From: Porodaedalea pini
Lineage: Eukaryota; Basidiomycota; Agaricomycetes; Hymenochaetales; Hymenochaetaceae
Direction of reading: 5' to 3'
NCBI GenBank assembly: GCA_002794775.1
Contig: NBAY01000022.1
Span: 372,001 to 436,000 of the forward strand
DNA: 64,000 nt
Shown here: positions 33,961 through 44,437 of the stretch, piece after piece
Numbering within the stretch: the stretch's first letter is position 1
How the letters are laid out: every line of letters begins with the position of its first letter
Translations under genes and position numbers: made by a program
The notes under the pieces: model-generated
Seen by the model: the letters and a program-made list of their open reading frames with translations, nothing else
What the model was told of the DNA's origin: nothing
Databases searched by the model: none

Positions 33961-34414
33961 TTCAATAAAGTATGCAATAAAGTGTCTTTCGACTGCTCTA
34001 AGCACAAAGAAAGACATTCGCTGGTATTCAACTCAAGCATTTCAATCGGCCTATTTCGCCCTCCTCGATCGTCATTGTCACGCTCTTGTTCACCATGAAG
34101 GTCTCTGCCACCGTAGCTAGAAATAGAATGGTGATGGGGAAGTCATCCGTCATCCTCCAAGTGAAACCATGCGACAATACAGATTTTGGTCAACCTGATC
34201 CGGTGAGCTCATCGTTTGTGTCTTTCACGCAATAATAATAATATTACATGTATCAGTTGATATTACTAATATGTTGTCAATTGCATTCAGAGCAATGAAT
34301 ACGCTGAGGTAATTTGTTTCGTGTCATAATCACGGCTCAAGCGGCCTTGGATCATCATAGATACTCAGGCAGTCAGAATGTTGTCTATGAGAAATCAGGT
34401 AATCTCTTGCAGCG
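33961..34414. other. Short intergenic stretch before NmrA copy 4
   Basis: Contains a possible small exon, ATG at 34095 (MKVSATVARNRMVMGKSSV), with a GTGAGC donor near 34202 and a second mini-exon near 34292-34309. No family is recognised and I do not call it a gene. Confidence 0.35.
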
Positions 34415-35527
34415 ATGAGTAAACAGACGGTTCTTCTTATAGGCGCGACTGGGGAGGCTGGTTCACACATCCTGAACGGACTCCTTGAGAGCGGAAATTT
34501 CGTGAGTGCCACTCCTCCCACGTCTCGTCTTGATCTCAGCGCGCAGTGCAGACCGTCATTGCAGGTGTTCGCCCTTCGTCGGCATCGAAGCCCAAAGTCA
34601 ATGAGCTCAAGTCCCGTGGCATCGAGATCCGTATCCTAGATCTCGAGAACTCGACTGTCAATGAGCTTGCTGAGTCGCTGAATGGAATCGACACAGTTAT
34701 ATCGACAATTTTCCCGCTTCAACTACACCTTCAGAAGCCCCTTGCGGATGCTTCTAAGAAGGCTGGCGTCAAGAGGCTCATCCCCTGTGATTGGGGCCCG
34801 GCCTGTACTCACGGTGTCAGGAAGATGTTTGACGATGTCTGTGATCTGATGACATTTAGCATGGGTTTGGGTATTGAGCTTAAAGGATTGCAATTTCTTC
34901 TAGAAACTTGCCATCCATGACTACATCAAAGAAGTTGGCGTTGGATATACGTTTATTGACGTTGGCTGGTGGTTAGTCTGTTCGATCCATCTTCTCCAAA
35001 ACTTATGTCGCTCACAACCATATCCCTTCCACAAAATTAGGATGCAGATAACGCTTCCCTATGTGGATCCTTCTAAAGCCTACCGCCCGATGATCCCGGA
35101 AAGCCTGAAGTATCGTTATGGCACGGGCGACGTCAAGTGTGCCGTCACCGACGCCCGCGACATTGGCAAATTTGTCGCGCGCATCATCGCCGACGAACGC
35201 ACGCTGAACCGGTATGTCTTCTGTTGGACGCAGGAGGTGACGCAGGATGAGGCTATTGCACTTGCTGAGCGCGTTTCCGGCCGCAAGTTTGATTTAATAC
35301 ATCTGAGCGCGGATGAACTGATTCAGAGGGCGAAGCATGCAGAGGGCATTTTGGAGGCCCTCTCAGCGGAACACAGGTACAGCCTCTGGGTGCGAGGGGA
35401 CAACACTGTGGAGAATGCGAAGAAGCCGGAATACGGCGGTGCACTCGACGCGAGGGAGCTTTATCCAGAGTTAGGAAAGGAGCTGAGGTCCTTGGAGGAC
35501 TACGCGAAAGATTTCTACTTGTCTTGA
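34415..35527 (+). CDS. NmrA-like NAD(P)-binding reductase, copy 4, intact
   Basis: Exons 34415-34501, 34540-34836, 34904-34971 and 35041-35527 give 312 residues with every phase correct. The GATGEAGS loop near residue 10 binds the dinucleotide phosphate; CDWGPACTHG and YVFCWTQEVTQ are conserved among all four copies; the C-terminus is KDFYLS. It belongs to the NmrA/isoflavone-reductase-like group, likely a cytosolic NAD(P)H oxidoreductase or redox sensor, substrate unknown. It is the plus-strand mirror of copy 2 and shares the upstream block. With copy 2 it is one of only two intact members here. Confidence 0.92.
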
Positions 35528-36768
35528 TTATGAAGAACCTGCGCGTTGGAACGGCTTATGAGATAGCTACTTTTGTATGTCCGATGGTTTTCGATGTTAA
35601 CAAGATAGAAGTATAACAAACCCGTCGTATTGCTACATCTTGTCTTTTTCCTTGAAATTATTTATCCTCAATTATTCCCTCTCATTCATTATCCCGTGCT
35701 CTTCGCTGCGTTCCTTATTCTTTCTTACCTGAATTCCGGACTGCTAGAGAACAATCTCAATACTTCATCTGCGCGTTCTGCCGTAGATTCATCACAATAT
35801 TAATGACCAACGGCACGCCCGCTTCGTCAACATATGCATCAACAAAATAAGAACAGCCGCAGCCTCTACTCCTTCGAAGTGCATCAATCGCACGTAAAGT
35901 GGCCTCCGTATGTTTCTCTAGCTGTTTTTGACCGTACGACTCGCGGAAGACCTATCGCGAGCATGGAACACAGATGCAGCAGCGTCACGACATCCAGCTG
36001 CATTCAGGAGTGATGAAAAATAAAATGAATCGGATACAGCCGTCCTAGCGGTTTCATTCGAGTCGATCCTTCTTCCTGAGGACACATTTCATCTCATGTG
36101 CCTCCTTGCAGGCAGCAAGCTGTTGAGAAGAAGTCACTCAGCGGGTTGCCTTGCATCGTGAAATCCGGGTTCGTTAGAATGACAGTCTACATAGCTAGCA
36201 GGGCTAAGGCTTGAGATATCTCGAAAAGGTGTTGGTCTGGTACATGCATTTTAGACTTCTCCCTCAAAGCAAAACAGATCTAGAAGCTAGTGATTCAAAC
36301 TCCAGCGAATGTGTCTGGCGCGGAGATCTGATACTTAATGTACACGCTCTACATCAAAATATCCTACATGATCATGCCAAGTATAACGAATGCAGTGAAA
36401 ACAAACCAAGGAGTCTGGCTACATGAGATATGTACATCGAGATAAAAGTCAGGAGGAGAGACATGCTGCATGCATGACTGGCAGATAAAGACGCGGATCG
36501 TGCAATAGACTAGGAAAACACTTGTGATGGCAGCCGAAAAACACACTAGACAGTGAGCGGGTAGACAACAAGCTGTGAAGAGTGGGGCGGAGTGTGAAGG
36601 ATAGAATGACCAGAAAGGAAGGAATAAACAGTGGCGGGTCTAGGTGATGCAGGTGTGGATCTGGCTTATGCCTGACAGCATAAGATTGTTCTAGAACTGG
36701 GACATTAAAAAGATTAGCTATATGAATTCGTTAACAGTAATAAAAGGGGGACAGCTCACAAAAGAGAG
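35528..36768. other. Convergent intergenic stretch
   Basis: Between the 3' ends of NmrA copy 4 and DCP1. About 1.2 kb with no gene I can support; small frames such as 36211-36426 lack any family likeness. Confidence 0.5.
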
Positions 36769-39098
36769 TCAGCCAGATTGGTAGATCGCTCCTTGGTATG
36801 CTTGATACATTTTGTCTACAAAAGCTTTGTCCGTCTATCCAGAGCACGTTAGAATACATAAACAAAGAATAAAACACAGAACCGGACGAGTACTCACGTG
36901 AATAAGCGTCAGCACCTCCCGCACAAATGAGTTTCTGTCCAGGGCCTGTCCATCCGCGCGAACGAGTTTGGACTCTGCCAGAGCTGCGCGGAGCGAATGC
37001 CCGACGACGTCATGGCGTGCATCGACTGGCTGAGTAGATGCGGATGCTTGCGGAGTGCCCACAGTAGGCTTCGTTCCGTTTTTCTCGCGTTCTCGTTTCG
37101 CGGGCGGCGCATTTGCACCCTGTCTCATCCCAGCCGCCGGGACGGCGCCCTTGGTATGGACACCGTTCGGCATTGACACAACTCCATTCACTTTGACCTT
37201 CTCCTTCTTCATGTCTTTTCCGCGACCCGTACTGGCACCCTTCGCCTCGAACGCCCGGATATCGTCCAGCACGCCGATCTCACTGAAGTCCAACTCGACA
37301 ACCTCATCGGCATCCGCACGGACGTTCGGCGATGCGGCAGCGCCCGAGCTCGCACTCGACCCGCCACTCGGCCAGAGCTCTGCACCCGACTGGAATGGGA
37401 CACGCACGCTCGACGGGGCGGATACGGTGCGCGAGGCTACTGCTTGCTGAGCATTGGATTTTCGATTCGCGGCAGGCGCTGCACCCGCCCCAAACGCATG
37501 CGCGTGCGCCTCGGACACGGTGTGCATTGCACCTGGACGAGACTTTGCCGGTGGTGACGAATATCCCAATTGTTCAACTCGAGCGCGAGGGGTCGCATCT
37601 CCTTTTGTTGTTCCTGTACTCGCTGAGCTCAAGAATGACGAACGCGCTCCGGGCAACAGGCGCTCCAAGATGCTCACGCCCGCTGAACCGTCCAAATCGA
37701 CATTTGTCGACGCTTCAGACGTGCCGCCGTCGTCCTCACCAAAATCCGCGATGTACCCACGTTCCCGGCTTCGGTGTGCGCCAGCTGAGCTTGGAGATCG
37801 CGGATGCTCCAGGACGGAAGCAGATGTAGATGAGCGGGACGCACTCCGGCTGTCTGGGTTCGGTAGGCCCATCAGCTCATGAATAACATCTGTGGTAAGT
37901 ATCTGTGGTAGTCCCGCAGCACTAGGTTTGGGTGAAAGTATTTCCATGTTTAGAGGAGGCGATGAGACCGCCGGTGCTAGACCAAGTTGTTCCAGCGTCA
38001 ATTTCTGTCCCATTCCGTTCGTCTGAATGGCAGGCGCCGAAACGGACGCAAACATAGTATCGAGGAGTGCCAACCCACTCAGGGGCTCCTGCGATACAGG
38101 CGGAGTAAGATCTGGTGGTGGCGCGTCGGCGGCGGTCAGTTTGGAAAATAACACATCGAGTTCTGACATGTTCGACTGTACTGGAGGAAAAGCTCCCGAT
38201 CCTTCTGCGACATCCTCAGTAACAGCATCTTCTTCTGCCTGCGCTTTTGCCTTTGCAGTCTGCACTGTCTTAATAATTTTCTCCCGCATCTCATCTGGTA
38301 GATCTCTAAGGAAGTCATGTTTCACGTCGTCCCGCGTCCCGCCTGCGAAATAATTCTGCTGTGGTACCACTCGGTCCGGACCGTAGCGGTACTCATCAGG
38401 ATACCGTTCGTTGCGCCGGATGTAGGGTGAGAGCCGCATCATCATGTCACCCAACGTCTCCCGCACGTCCATCGCCATCGCCCAGAACCCAGCCGTCTTG
38501 TCCTCGTCACCCATAGCGTTCCGCGAGGTAGGCATCAAAGTGCTGATCCAAACAGCGTCTCCCATAGGCTCGAAAACGTCATCGTGTCGAAGATAGCGTA
38601 TATAATCGTTCATGCCCTGGCGGTTCAGAATAAATAAACCATATGTGGGTTCGATGTCTCTAAACATGCTGTTAGCTCGATATCACTGCTACTAAGTAGA
38701 AAGCAGACGCGCCTTTCAAAGAAAAACAAAGTGCCTTCGTATCCTGCCCGCTCCATGTTCAGGTCGTCTTGCATGTAGTAGACCGTCACATGTGCGAACT
38801 GGTCGAATATGGAGACAATATGTGGGTCGCGACGGCGCAGAACGCGCAAATTCTTGTAGTAGCGATCTGCAGGCGTCATGCCGACGTCTCCAGTCGGCTC
38901 AGGTGTAGGTGCTGTTGGTACATTGTCCACTCTGGCTGCCCTTGCGGGACGCGCTGGTGTCGACGTCGGCGAGTGGGCGACCTGCGCTGAGCCACGCCGA
39001 GGGCGCTGCTGCTTTGATGTTTGTCTGGGTACATTAGGTGAGTAACTGCGGGGGTTTACATTCGCATTCGAAGAGGATCGTGAGCGGTTGGGTGCCAT
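36769..39098 (-). CDS. DCP1: mRNA-decapping enzyme subunit 1
   Basis: Activator of the Dcp2 decapping enzyme in cytoplasmic P-bodies. The ATG is at 39098. Exon 1 codes a disordered N-terminus, then the EVH1-like core start YYKNLRVLRRRDPHIVSIFD and GYEGTLFFFER. The large second exon continues EPTYGLFILNRQGMNDYIRY and carries a long disordered linker. It ends before GTGAGT at 36897, and the last exon 36834-36769 codes TDKAFVDKMYQAYQGAIYQS, the C-terminal trimerisation helix. The join between exons 1 and 2 (about 38718 to 38657) has no GT donor that keeps the frame; a GC-AG intron starting GCGCGT would give FER followed by DIEPTYG. The linker is much longer than in yeast Dcp1, as in other basidiomycetes and animals. 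Confidence 0.93.
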
Positions 39099-39416
39099 TA
39101 TTATTCGACGGTGTAGTCGACGGGTTGTCGTTGTGGGCGGCAGCTACCAGGCGTGCTCGTCGCGGTTTGTGTGTCTCCTGCTTTTGGGACGCCGCCCGTT
39201 TTAGCTTACGCGGTCCAGCTCCGGCTAAAGCCGCTTTACTCAAAAGGAAGCAAAAACAAACTCAATTTTCAGCCTCTACCTCTCACTGTCTCTCAGGCCG
39301 ACTCGCTCAAGCTGAGCCAGAAAAAGGCTGGAGTCCGCGCAAAAAATCCATTTCACCGAGCTATGTTAACAGACTACACGAATTACACGATTCGGACTGT
39401 ATAGGCTTGACAAGCC
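39099..39416. other. Upstream region of DCP1
   Basis: 318 bases between the DCP1 start and the stop of the small gene at 39417. No recognisable element. Confidence 0.4.
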
Positions 39417-39747
39417 CTAGCGTCTTTCCCGTTTGAACGTCTCTTTCACTCCGCGCGCGCCTTGACGAACTACTTGGTTAGCATCATAAATGACAAAGCT
39501 TGCCCTTGTCCTCATATTTTTCACAAAGTCCGATGTCGCTTTTGTAAATCCTTTTTTGCGTTCGGCAAAACTTTTTCCTTGTGCTTTCACCTTGGGCCCG
39601 GGCCTGTTCGATGGACTTGAACCTTGCTGGTCCGGAGATGATTGGGCTGCTGAAGCAGTAGTGTTCCGTTTAGTCAAGTCCTATGTTTTGGTCTCCAACT
39701 TGCTTACCTGCGGAGCTTGAAGTATTCTTTGATGTCTTGGGAGCCAT
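39417..39747 (-). CDS. Small basic two-exon protein, unrecognised
   Basis: Exon 1, 39747-39708, codes MAPKTSKNTSSSA. A GTAAGC-AG intron of 58 bases follows. Exon 2, 39649-39417, continues AAQSSPDQQGSSPSNRPGPK and ends with a basic helical part (ERKKGFTKATSDFVKNMRTR, VRQGARGVKETFKRERR). Total 90 residues, lysine- and arginine-rich, with no signal peptide. The phase fits exactly, which supports a real gene. The composition suggests a nucleic-acid-associated or nuclear protein, but I know no family for it. Confidence 0.6.
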
Positions 39748-40667
39748 GCCGACTGAAGTTAGGAGCGGTGAGATGAGAGACCAAAAAGACTTAGATGACC
39801 GGGTCCTTATGGTCTATTGCTCTCCTGAGCTGAAGCAATGGGCCACATTGCATCACTCTGACTGCGAGGTAGGTGTTGAAAACAGTGTGCCAGACTGATG
39901 CTGCATTGGAGAACCACGTTTGTACATTGCTGCTTCCTTTGTATCTCTGCCTGACTGCGGTTAGCACTGATGCGCTTAACTAGCGCTGCAAATGAGCCAC
40001 ACGGGGTCCGCCTACCTTTCCATTATGCGCTCCCCTTTGCGCGTAGAGCGAATTTTGCATTTCAACATGCAAACTGCTTGCCGTCGCCCAACCTGAATGT
40101 GTGATTCTTTTGCTCTGTGCGGATATTCCGATAGTCAAAATCCGAACAGAGCCAGATGCAGTGGCATTTGGAGCTGACATGCCTTGTATCTACTCACGTT
40201 TTACACTATTCCTTGGAATGTTACAAGTATTTGATCTGGCTTACGAGTAAAGTCACATTTGAAAGGAAGTTAAGTCCAACTCCAACTCCAATTTTCCTTC
40301 TCAACGTTCAGGAATATGAAAAATAAAAACGTAGAACAGGAGCTAGCGGACAAGCCAGTATCCAGGAATGCTTTCCCTCGCAATATTTCTTAAGCAATAT
40401 TGACATATAGGTTACCAGATGGAGGGAGCATCCGAAGCGATGTCGTTGATGTACATACTAACCATCGATGACTCCGCCCTGAGGGACGGATCGAACGAAA
40501 TGGAGTGAGTAATTGTTTTAAGAAACATGACAGCTTAACGTACGTATTAATTCTGCTGACAGCAGAGGGACGGGTCTACCGCGCGTTATCGCTCCAGTGA
40601 TCGAGTTTTTCGACTACAACGGCGACCAGATTCGTCAGTGGGCGAAAAAAAAAGGATAGATCCTCGG
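39748..40667. other. Intergenic stretch
   Basis: No gene I can support. A plus-strand frame with a plausible intron near 40420-40600 codes only about 40 residues and shows no likeness. Confidence 0.4.
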
Positions 40668-40977
40668 TCAAGAAGGCGTACGGGGATAGTTACAGATGAC
40701 ACCGACTTCTGTTGCGGGGTTGGTGATTACTATGCCTTCAAATTTCAAGAGGTCCTTTGCTTCGTCTTCCTTAGCCTGTAGAATCATCGCGTAAGATCAA
40801 TACGCTGAGCTCTATCCTCAGAGTTAGTAATCTGTCACTAGTACTTACGAAACGGAGCGCATCGCAGCAAATGATGTTCACGATGTTGCACTGGCACGCA
40901 GAGATGCCTTGAGCGGCTACGAGGGATGAATCTAGGGTAAACGAGAGGGCGATGAGAAGGAGACTCTGATAAAACAT
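40668..40977 (-). CDS. Truncated hydrophobin-like small secreted protein
   Basis: Exons 40977-40849 and 40775-40668 join in phase to 78 residues. A signal peptide is clear (MFYQSLLLIALSFTLDSSLVAA). Then come CQCN, a CC pair, and the segment FEGIVITNPATEVGVIC, which matches the first half of class I hydrophobins (first Cys, Cys pair, then the GIV..VGV.C stretch to the fourth Cys). The second half with the other four cysteines is missing; the frame stops eight residues after the fourth Cys, and no cysteine-rich exon follows within the next 250 bases. Hydrophobins coat aerial hyphae and spores at air-water interfaces. This one is probably a decayed copy or a half-domain secreted protein. Confidence 0.65.
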
Positions 40978-41905
40978 CTCCAATTACCTGACGGCGTTCC
41001 GACGGGGTACGAGACTAGGACTTATGAAGGCCTCTCGAAGAAGACTAGTAGACCATAAAGAGTGAGTACTTTCTCTTAGTTTTATGCTAGGCCATCCGAA
41101 ATCCGATCGTAAGCAGTTCGTCATCTATCATATAGCAAATAGTAAACAAGCATAATCTCTGTCACAGAGCTGTCCGTGCGCGGAGCTCGAAAAGAAAATT
41201 CATGAATACTCGCTCGCTTTCTGACAGCGAAAGACGATTGCACTTCATCCGAGCCATCTTGGTCGTATGTTCTATTCTCATGAAGAGTTTCGACTATGAG
41301 GTAGACAACGGGCGCCTAAGGGAGTTTGCCTGCTAGAAAAGGGCAGCATGATTATGCGAAAAACCGAATATCGAATAAGATGTTGCTGGAATGACCTCGG
41401 CGGATTGTTTTGCCCAACCCTCGAGGGTAGAAATGTTTGTGAGGCTTTAACTACCTAACGGCGCTCCCAACTCCCACGCAATGTATGGTCATCACATCTT
41501 GAAGGCTTCCATCTGTGGACTTTGGATTAATGCACAGAAAAAGCCATGCTGTCCAAGGTCAAGAGTGAGAATCATGAATCATGGCAAACGAGTGAATCGA
41601 TGTGTCTCCGAGTTTCAACGACGCGGGAAGCAATTACGGGCCAAATGAGTCGGAGAAATGATGGTGACTGTAATAGACAGAAGCAGTCACAAGGCTATAA
41701 AAAGAAAGCGAATACTATGATCAAGCGCATCGTGGGATTCCACTGGGAACGCAACAGCACACAACGCGGCCAAATAATACGAGTAAAGCAAATTCGATCA
41801 AAACTCAAGAGTCGGACGAAGTCCGTGAAATCGGCCATTCAACTTTACATGGAACAAACTACCATAATGTTAATTTCTCATGAGAATGCCACAATTTCAT
41901 ACTGT
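40978..41905. other. Intergenic stretch
   Basis: About 0.9 kb between the hydrophobin-like start and the PLAC8 copy A stop (both minus). The long plus-strand frame 41546-42172 overlaps PLAC8 in antisense and has no likeness, so I treat it as chance. Confidence 0.5.
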
Positions 41906-42733
41906 TCAGCGCTTCTCCATGCGAGTGTTTCCATTAATATTGTTTCTTGTCGGATACACGCCCATGAGCGCGCGCTCTTCGAGCTCGACTTCGCGCGCCG
42001 CCTGCGTGAGCTCGCACGGAGTCCAGCACGCCGCCATCAGGCAGTCGCCGCACCCGTTGCCGCGGATGCGGTAGCGGTCGCGCACCGCGCCTCTTTGAGG
42101 AATCTAGAAGTCGGAATTGAGTTTTATTTTTATTTTTTCAGGAACAAATTTGAAAGAGGACTCGGACACTAGTACTGACCTGGAGGACCCAGCCGGCCCC
42201 GCAGAAGGCGGTGAGGGAGCCGTGGACGAGGCAGTCGGAGGAGAACGCCTCGCCGCCGTCTGGATGGACCTCTCCCCGTGTCTCGAGGTGAGACATGCGC
42301 GTCTTGATCTGCGAGTAGACGATGCACGGGCAGAAGAAACCCAGCACGCCTGGAATAAATTGCGATCATTGATATTGGTGCACACTAATGCTTGCAGCGA
42401 ATGCTACGTACACGTCCCACAGCTGTTGCAAAAGTCGCAGCATCCGTGACTCCAGCCGCGCTCGCCATTTGAATCGTGCGCGAGGCCCTTCACATTGCGG
42501 ACGTCCATGTTCGGTGTCGCAGTTGGCTGCATCATTTGAGTTTGCATTTGCATAGATGGCATGGCCCGCATCGGAGGCGGAGATATGGCATTGCTGGGCG
42601 ACTGCATCATATTCATATCCGGCGGTGCCATATTCTGCTGAGCATAAGACGGAGGGTATGGGCCAGAAAATCCCCGCGCAGGCGAAGAACGCATATCGTT
42701 CACACTATCGTCCTGATCGAAATTCTTCTGCAT
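41906..42733 (-). CDS. PLAC8-family protein, tandem copy A
   Basis: Exons 42733-42412, 42349-42180 and 42103-41906 join in phase to 229 residues from the ATG at MQKNFDQDDSV. The PLAC8 core has GCCDFCNSCGTC, LGFFCPCIVYSQIKTRMSHL, FSSDCLVHG and GCGDCLMAACWTPCELTQ. The N-terminus is methionine-, proline- and glutamine-rich and disordered. Upstream DNA (42740-42890) resembles the N-terminal coding region of copy B but in two different frames, so a longer protein may have been lost or hidden by an indel. PLAC8 proteins are membrane-associated and often linked to metal or size control; the function here is unknown. Confidence 0.85.
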
Positions 42734-43692
42734 GCTGGTGCTGATTGTTGAAGAGAAGTAGTCCGGCAACGAGGAAGCCGAGAGAGGGAGCCGGGCTCTG
42801 CTGGATCGAAGACGGGAGTGAAGTCGCTGTGCCGAGGAATAACAGACCGCTTCTGTGCGAGGGGACTGGGCAGTCGAGAGTAAATCATACAACCACTACA
42901 GTAAATGGAAAGTAACTCACCTTCGTCGATTACCTGGGGCGATGATACAAAGCATAGGAACTATTTAAAATGGGTTTCGGACACCGAGTCTCAGGTGAGC
43001 CGCTGTCTGGTTTCAGATAAGAAAGCAAATAAAACAAGTAAGACATTGAAGGACCAATGGTCCGTAAAGCCGCTATAGTGGGACCTCAGGCTTCCGGCGG
43101 GTGCCAGATTCACTGATCCGCTCGTCGGGATCGGCGCCCCGCACGCGCGTACCTGAGACTCGATCACGTGGTTTTACCCAATCAATTAATTATAACTTAT
43201 ATAATATTATAAGGTCCCTAACCTGCATTCCAACTGGTCGGAGTACGAAATGGAAGTGAATGGAAGTGGAGGGGTCGACCGCGAATCAAGCTGTTGCGAC
43301 GCGTATAAAGGAAAATGTGAGAGCGCTTGCAAGGTGATCAGGTTGTGCTTGAGCTGGGACAGAATAGCATGCGCTGAGTAAATACACATATGACTCGGAG
43401 TAGCCCCAGATTCGTCGCGGAAAACTTGATATGCTGAGCCTCCGAAATAATATGATGATGCATTTTGAGACCTTCTTGCAGAGTCCCGAGTGGTTTTGTA
43501 GATACTGCATGCTCTAGGAGGATACGCCAGCTTAACGAGCCTAGTCATTATATATAAGCAAACACAAATTCCACGGACGAAAAGCAAGGGTCAATAGATA
43601 GCAGCAAACGTGTGGAATACGAGTGACGAGTCATAGTCGGGGGCGATGGTCAGCAGCGTCCCGAAATACTAAGAAAACAATTTTAGCGGCCC
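42734..43692. other. Region between the tandem PLAC8 copies
   Basis: The first 150 bases hold the out-of-frame N-terminal remnant of copy A (minus-strand segments such as SVIPRHSDFTPVFDPAEP against SVIPLQSDFDLTFPSSIQ in copy B). The rest shows no gene. Confidence 0.5.
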
Positions 43693-44437
43693 TTAGCGCT
43701 TCTCCATGAAAGCGCTCCCATTGTTGCTTGGTGGGAATGCCTCCACTGCCACCGTACCCATGAGCGCGCGCTCCTCGAGTTCGAGTTCGCGCGACTCCTG
43801 CGTGAGCTCGCACGGGGTGCAGCATGCTGCCATCATGCAGTCGCCGCACCCATTGCCGCTAATGCGGTAGCGGTCGCGCATTGAGCCTCTTAGGCCAATC
43901 TAGGACGTTTGTGGTTGCGTGAATTTTCTTTTACTTTAGAGGAAAATATTTGTTTGGAGACTCACCTGGAGGACCCAGCCGATCCCGCAGCAGGCGGTGA
44001 GGAAGCCGTGGACGAAGCAGTCGGAGGAGCATGTTTCGCCGCCGTCTGGGTGCACCTCTCTTCGTGTCTCGAGATGTGACATGCGCGTCTTGATCTGCGA
44101 ATAGACGATACACGGGCAGAAGAAGCCCAACATACCTAGTAGATGTGGTGAAAACGCAATCATCGATATTAGTGCGTCTTCTGATGCTTCGTAGCGAATG
44201 TTACGTACAGGTCCCGCAGCCGTTGCAGAAATCGCTGCAGCCGTGGCTCCACTCGCGCTCGCCATTCGACTTGCGCTCGAGACCCTTCACGTTGCGCACG
44301 TCCATGCCCGGCGCTGCGGTTGGCTGCGTTGTTTGCATTTGCATAGTTGGCATGGCCTGCATCGGCGGCGGGGCCATCATATCACGAGACGACTGCATCA
44401 TGTTCGGGTGCATCATGTTCACATCCGGCGGAGCCAT
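43693..44437 (-). CDS. PLAC8-family protein, tandem copy B
   Basis: Exons 44437-44209, 44135-43966 and 43899-43693 join in phase to 201 residues from the ATG at MAPPDVNMMHPN. The PLAC8 core is nearly the same as in copy A (LGFFCPCIVYSQIKTRMSHL, SSDCFVHGFLTACCGIGW, GCGDCMMAACCTPCELTQ), with the same intron positions, so the pair arose by tandem duplication. Upstream, a long minus-strand frame (about 44475-45000) codes a Ser/Pro/Gln-rich N-terminus ending QNNFGQNHSMNAMRSAPARG, but against copy A one base is missing near 44460, which puts it out of frame with the core. Either translation starts at 44437 or the long form is broken. Confidence 0.82.

Noticed and set aside
41546..42172. 208-codon plus-strand frame
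   Set aside because: Its last part overlaps PLAC8 copy A in antisense and its first part has no likeness or splice signals; treated as chance.
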